This document shows positions 7,101 through 8,973 of a DNA stretch of 8,973 nt, in pieces. Within the stretch, counting starts at the first letter, position 1, and every line of letters starts with the position of its first letter. The notes below the pieces were generated by a model, which worked only from the letters and a program-made list of their open reading frames with translations, was not told the origin of the DNA and searched no databases. The stretch comes from JALZHR01 sp036389695 (GTDB lineage Bacteria; Acidobacteriota; Blastocatellia; Pyrinomonadales; Pyrinomonadaceae). The position numbers and the translations under genes are program-made. Location: the NCBI GenBank assembly GCA_036389695.1, contig DASVWG010000493.1, forward strand, positions 1-8,973. The letters are read 5' to 3'.

Positions 7101-7368
7101 ACGTCCGACCTTCCTGGCGAAAGGTTTCGATGACGGCGGCGACTTCCGAAAAATCGGCTTCGGCGACGGCGCAGAGTTTTTCGACGGTCATCGCGCGGCG
7201 GATTTCGCGGTTTTCGCGGTCGGTCTCGGTCAGGCATTTGAAGATTTTTTCGGCAATCTTTTGCCCGTCCGGCGACAGCTCGAAAAAAGCTTCGTCGGCG
7301 TGCTCGGAAAGCGCCGTGTCCATCGTGCCGATTGATTCGTAGTCACTGAGCGTTATTTCTGGATTCAT
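4189..7368 (-). CDS. C-terminal part of an nSTAND1 protein: helical region, membrane segment, coiled coil, TPR-like repeats
   Basis: The 1059 residues start inside a known family block. Residues 7-30 (LSDYESIGTM, ALSEHADEAFFEL) and 106-126 (DISHESLIRKWERLKNWVEEE) are the segment that directly follows the NTPase in nSTAND1 proteins, then a WSDPELKDALEWRE helix. Basic residues (210-224) precede one membrane segment at about 224-247. A Lys/Glu-rich coiled coil covers about 252-398. From about 403 to 1045 come TPR-like helix pairs, clearest at 403-430, 443-483, 576-615, 710-745, 811-842, 857-892 and 945-985, with a charged tail. Such repeats usually act as the ligand sensor of STAND proteins. The positive-inside rule suggests cytoplasmic N-terminus and external TPRs. 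The ATG at 7368 lies 26 bp inside the end of the NTPase gene in another frame and has no good ribosome site; reinitiation or a frame change would be needed. Beyond the membrane segment the DNA is clearly AT-richer. Confidence 0.85.
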   Translation of the reverse strand: MNPEITLSDYESIGTMDTALSEHADEAFFELSPDGQKIAEKIFKCLTETDRENREIRRAMTVEKLCAVAEADFSEVAAVIETFRQEGRTFLMPPPEVPLSENTLIDISHESLIRKWERLKNWVEEEGQSSRTYRRLAEDALLHQQNKVGFWSDPELKDALEWRENFKPNETWAQLYKETGERQFKASFADSMRYLEESKINRDEEIAADKRQQDALKSFAAKLRWAFIGLLILFLASVGVAGYAFYLRADAVNLNEKLATEKYVSDVALEKLKESKQTLSVEKQEKDKAFEDLKLKTQELEAKQEELSQSLKKQKEATEKAENESKRADEQTKLAKLSELKTQKALEKQKQLSAEAEAAKNNAIERQKEAEIAQKEAEVARGRAVTALAEVKTMAERQETNRSGLVFIEQGEFRRALPEFRKLLARYENELEPMSEEVRNDGKWWALHNLGIVNSNLPAKDSPNRFRDAECSYKKALNVLQDKLVELNVRGEKLDVSQCPPNQSENSVQNIAPNIKQIEEINRSQVTTLRRLAQFYHEEAQNSADSKESQRLNTLAVENYYKILKILPQEFNYQKQVTYPAALYVELADALADLDDREKYAQVPELYKKAAQTYETEQQFDDQIEVLRKWSDFEIKQYRQRTAIDLLKELIKIQEEKLNLSPFDADIAENYNTIDKLYRAVLKPNENYGELSRMIADLDLKANKTQSFYVGLQEVENLANAYLKIGKCRRAEKVYLIANDNLDKSDPIYPRFLIKVGQFYRNTLHDNKNAEPYFAKFVEASKKIDAVKSAKISRENGRNPMGYREIEDLPAVWTTAGDFYFEIKNYEKAHELYEQAKAFSIFLQENFGESKVVVHGVEQAEIIVKTARLYEAQNKLEEAEAKYSEAADLVAKLVVPENSVNSFFQKAKVLIDQADFYERHGNKQKAQEISLKAETVIKANYSRTRPEMVLEVYVNKKLGDINRGNRQLAEHYYSRATYSMAKIRSALINKVNEETPYYSRDNKLTAKFYSDLAEIYEARISLSSSSEIADSLKKPAEQARKEAEKLKLEEEKSRCEENN

Positions 7369-7384
7369 AATCGTTATCTGTAAT
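7329..7384 (-). other. frame-change junction with a diverged 28-bp echo in the nSTAND1 gene
   Basis: On the minus strand 7384-7357 encodes ITDNDYES in the NTPase frame, and 7356-7329 encodes ITLSDYES in the TPR-protein frame. In the shared codons (ATT ACA / ATA ACG, GAT TAT GAA TCC / GAC TAC GAA TCA) every difference is at a third position. The offset of 28 bp is one more than a multiple of three, which accounts exactly for the frame change. Dropping 28 bp would give a continuous protein through ITLSDYESIGTM, with the spacing I expect for the family. Confidence 0.7.
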
Positions 7385-8242
7385 TTTCGAATTTCGAATT
7401 TCTCTTTCCGCCCATTTGTCCCACGTGCGCATTAGTGAATGCTGCAAAACGGGAAGCTGGTCCTGGTCGTCGCCGATGGCGTTGAGCAGATTTGTGACGA
7501 GCGCGGGCGACATCTCGACGCCGTGAACTTTGGCGGGCGATTCGATAACCTGCCGGAGCTGGTCGCGCGAAAGGCGCGGAATCAGGTATTGCCCGTCGTT
7601 GATGGCTTCGGGCAAATCGCGAAACTGCGAGCAGTCGCCCAGAAAATCCGAGCGCATCGTGATGATGACGTAAACGCGCTCGGTTTTGTCGCGCGTCGCT
7701 TCGAGAAAAAGCTTGACGAAAGCCGCCGCTTCGTCTTCGGATTTTTCGATTCCGGAATCTTTTTTGAAGCGGAAAAGCTCTTCGAACTGGTCAACCACGA
7801 CGAGCAGATTTTCTTCCGCGCCGAGCGCGCTGTCGGCGTAATCGAGCAAGCCGACGGCGCTGCGGCGCAGAAACGTTTCGGCAATCCCGACGTCCAGTGC
7901 CGCGCCTGTCTTATTTTCTCCGGCGGGCGGCGCGGCGTCAGCCTGTTCGGGATGAACCAGCGCCTGAGCCAGATTTTGAATCGGGCTGTTTCCGGGACGA
8001 AAAATCGCGATGCGCCAGCTCGCGCCCGCCTCCGGCATAAAACCGCTCGACAGCAGCGGCAGGAGCCCGGCGCGGACGAGCGAAGATTTGCCGCTGCCCG
8101 ATGTGCCGACGACCGCGACGAAATGATTGCGCTTGAGCCGGCGCAGAAGGTCTTCGCTTTGCCCTTCGCGACCGAAAAACAGGTAGCTTTCCTCAAATTT
8201 GAAAGGGCGCAAGCCCGGATACGGATTTTGTTCACCGCTCAT
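7343..8242 (-). CDS. nSTAND1-type P-loop NTPase, C-terminally truncated by a frame change
   Basis: This 299-residue protein holds the nucleotide-binding half of a novel STAND NTPase (nSTAND1 family). The N-terminal hallmark NPYPGLRPFKFEESYLFFGR is at residues 6-25, Walker A GTSGSGKSS at 46-54, Walker B LLVVVDQFEELF at 146-157 with Asp151, an arginine-bearing TMRSDFLG at 195-202, and IPRLSRDQL at 221-229. STAND ATPases oligomerise on ligand binding and activate a linked effector. The family's characteristic LPVLQHSLMRTWDKW (263-277) is present. The frame then ends in ITDNDYESRNNAQ just where relatives continue with DYExIGTM; that continuation lies in the next gene, in the +1 frame. ATG 8242 overlaps the TAA of the TIR-like gene (TAATG) and has GGAGAA 8 nt upstream, implying coupled expression. 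The truncation may be mutation, assembly error or a true split. Confidence 0.9.
   Translation of the reverse strand: MSGEQNPYPGLRPFKFEESYLFFGREGQSEDLLRRLKRNHFVAVVGTSGSGKSSLVRAGLLPLLSSGFMPEAGASWRIAIFRPGNSPIQNLAQALVHPEQADAAPPAGENKTGAALDVGIAETFLRRSAVGLLDYADSALGAEENLLVVVDQFEELFRFKKDSGIEKSEDEAAAFVKLFLEATRDKTERVYVIITMRSDFLGDCSQFRDLPEAINDGQYLIPRLSRDQLRQVIESPAKVHGVEMSPALVTNLLNAIGDDQDQLPVLQHSLMRTWDKWAEREIRNSKITDNDYESRNNAQ
7385..7402. repeat. 7-bp tandem repeat (TTTCGAA, about 2.6 copies) beside the frame change
   Basis: On the plus strand TTTCGAA occurs twice in a row, followed by TTTC. It lies inside the last codons of the NTPase gene, within the stretch (about 7343-7433) where both frames are open. 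Because 7 is one more than a multiple of three, loss of one unit would join the NTPase frame to the TPR-protein frame. Confidence 0.7.
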
Positions 8243-8973
8243 TAATTTTCTTCTCCGTTTTTGACTTTGCCGAGAAATGCGGCGAAATCATTCTCGTTTC
8301 TGATTAGCGTTTCGTGCGTTCTGAAATTGGCTTTGTCGGGCGATTCGCCCTCGACGAAAACGCCTCTGGCGCGAAAATCGCGCTCGCGCCCGTTGTCCAT
8401 AATTCGCTGAAACTCGCTCATCATCGAGCGCACGCGAAACACCGGCGCTTTGTTCCAATAGACGAGCGCCGCGTCGCAATTGAGCAGATACCATTTATGC
8501 TCTTCGATTAAATCAGCGCCGGCAGCTTGGCTCGATTGCGAAATCGTCCAGACTTCACAACCGTTTTCAAATAATTTATCGACCAGTCGGTTGACTGCTT
8601 CGCCGTCCTGAGCGTCGTGCAAAACGTAAACCGTCGGCTTGACGCCCGCCGCGGCGACCGGCTGCGGCTGCGGCTGCGGCTTGCCCGTTAAAATGTTCTC
8701 CATCTCGGTTCTGAGCTCGAGCGGCGTCCGCAGCAAATCGACGTTGCGCGAGGTCATCGACGATAATTGATTGATAAATCGGGCGTGGCTTTCGCCGATT
8801 GGAGCGACTGTCTGCGGCACGAAAATCAAACGCGTGCAATTTGCTTCGGCTTGATATTCGGCGGCGAGATTCATTTGCAGCTGAACCAGCGATTGCGGAT
8901 ATTCTTCGGAATATTCCGTATCCTGCGAGCCTATAAAATGCACAATCAGTTTACACTGTCTTAAATCAGCCAG
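8242..8973 (-). CDS. TIR-like signalling/effector protein, 5' end outside window (partial)
   Basis: The 243 visible residues are the C-terminal part of a gene that enters from the right edge. The frame is open through 8973 (first residues LADLRQCKLIVHFIG), so the GTG at 8943 should not be taken as its start. Residues 1-55 match the second half of a TIR-like domain found beside nSTAND1 NTPases (pattern CxLxVHxIG, then a helix LQxxLAAE, then RLIFVP). A PQPQPQP linker at 99-105 leads to a second TIR-like domain at about 114-235: VYVLHDAQDGEAVNRLVDKLFENG, then LLNCDAALVYWNKA at 163-176, the usual CDAVLxYxG strand. TIR domains act as NAD+-cleaving effectors or as adaptors; no certain catalytic glutamate is visible here. 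In the first domain a position I remember as Glu in relatives (VELQ) is Gln31 (VQLQ). It ends in TAATG coupled to the NTPase gene. Confidence 0.75.
   Translation of the reverse strand: MADLRQCKLIVHFIGSQDTEYSEEYPQSLVQLQMNLAAEYQAEANCTRLIFVPQTVAPIGESHARFINQLSSMTSRNVDLLRTPLELRTEMENILTGKPQPQPQPVAAAGVKPTVYVLHDAQDGEAVNRLVDKLFENGCEVWTISQSSQAAGADLIEEHKWYLLNCDAALVYWNKAPVFRVRSMMSEFQRIMDNGRERDFRARGVFVEGESPDKANFRTHETLIRNENDFAAFLGKVKNGEEN
8251..8256 (-). promoter_or_regulatory. Shine-Dalgarno GGAGAA for the NTPase gene
   Basis: GGAGAA on the minus strand is 8 nt before ATG 8242, inside the last codons of the TIR-like gene. It supports this start and translational coupling through the TAATG overlap. Confidence 0.65.
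8659..8679 (-). repeat. CCGCAG hexanucleotide repeat encoding a Pro-Gln linker
   Basis: On the minus strand CCGCAG is repeated three times, followed by a further CCG, and encodes PQPQPQP between the two TIR-like domains. Copy-number changes would be in frame and only alter linker length. Confidence 0.7.

Noticed and set aside
7343..7433. Programmed ribosomal frameshift between NTPase and TPR frames
   Set aside because: Joining the frames needs +1 (or -2). I see no known +1 slippery context such as a rare codon with a stop and strong upstream Shine-Dalgarno, nor a -1 heptamer followed by a pseudoknot in the right frame. It is not excluded, but it has no positive support.
7439..8245. Long open frame (268 codons) on the plus strand opposite the NTPase gene
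   Set aside because: It is an exact shadow of the nSTAND1 gene, has no recognisable domain, and arises from the codon bias of GC-rich coding DNA. The minus-strand frame has clear Walker motifs.

Overview
The window carries nine protein-coding genes, all read from the minus strand and tightly packed. No tRNA, rRNA, CRISPR array or transposase was recognised, and no gene-free gap reaches 80 bp. The protein types suggest a soil-type Acidobacteriota of the Blastocatellia/Pyrinomonadaceae kind: a Tat-exported SGNH hydrolase, a bacterial kynurenine-pathway dehydrogenase plus deaminase, and large TIR/STAND/TPR proteins in a moderately GC background. That assignment is an inference from content, not a demonstrated placement.

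Right part (about 4189-8973, transcribed first): a signal-transduction or defence-like STAND module. The first gene runs off the right edge and encodes the end of one TIR-like domain, a Pro-Gln linker and a second TIR-like domain. Its TAA overlaps the ATG of an nSTAND1 P-loop NTPase gene (TAATG). That gene is followed, overlapping by 26 bp and in another frame, by a 1059-residue protein. This protein starts with the missing end of the nSTAND1 region and continues with a membrane segment, a coiled coil of about 145 residues and about 600 residues of TPR-like helices. The NTPase and TPR genes look like one ancestral gene broken by a frame change at 7343-7384. There the sequence encodes the same peptide motif twice, in two frames, with only third-base differences in the matching codons.

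Left part (about 1-4113): a probable metabolic operon. It starts with a 2-aminomuconate 6-semialdehyde dehydrogenase-type ALDH, followed by an uncharacterised exported protein, a 63-residue acidic protein, an exported proline-iminopeptidase-like alpha/beta hydrolase and a RidA/2-aminomuconate-deaminase-like protein. A Tat-exported SGNH hydrolase is cut by the left edge. The ALDH and the RidA protein would catalyse consecutive steps of tryptophan (kynurenine) ring-fission catabolism. A TATAAT hexamer inside a 7-bp dyad lies between the STAND module and the ALDH and may be the operon's control region. A second candidate promoter precedes the SGNH gene.

The most interesting point is the split nSTAND1/TPR gene and its junction. 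It may be a recombination scar, a phase-variable switch, an assembly error or a naturally split sensor.
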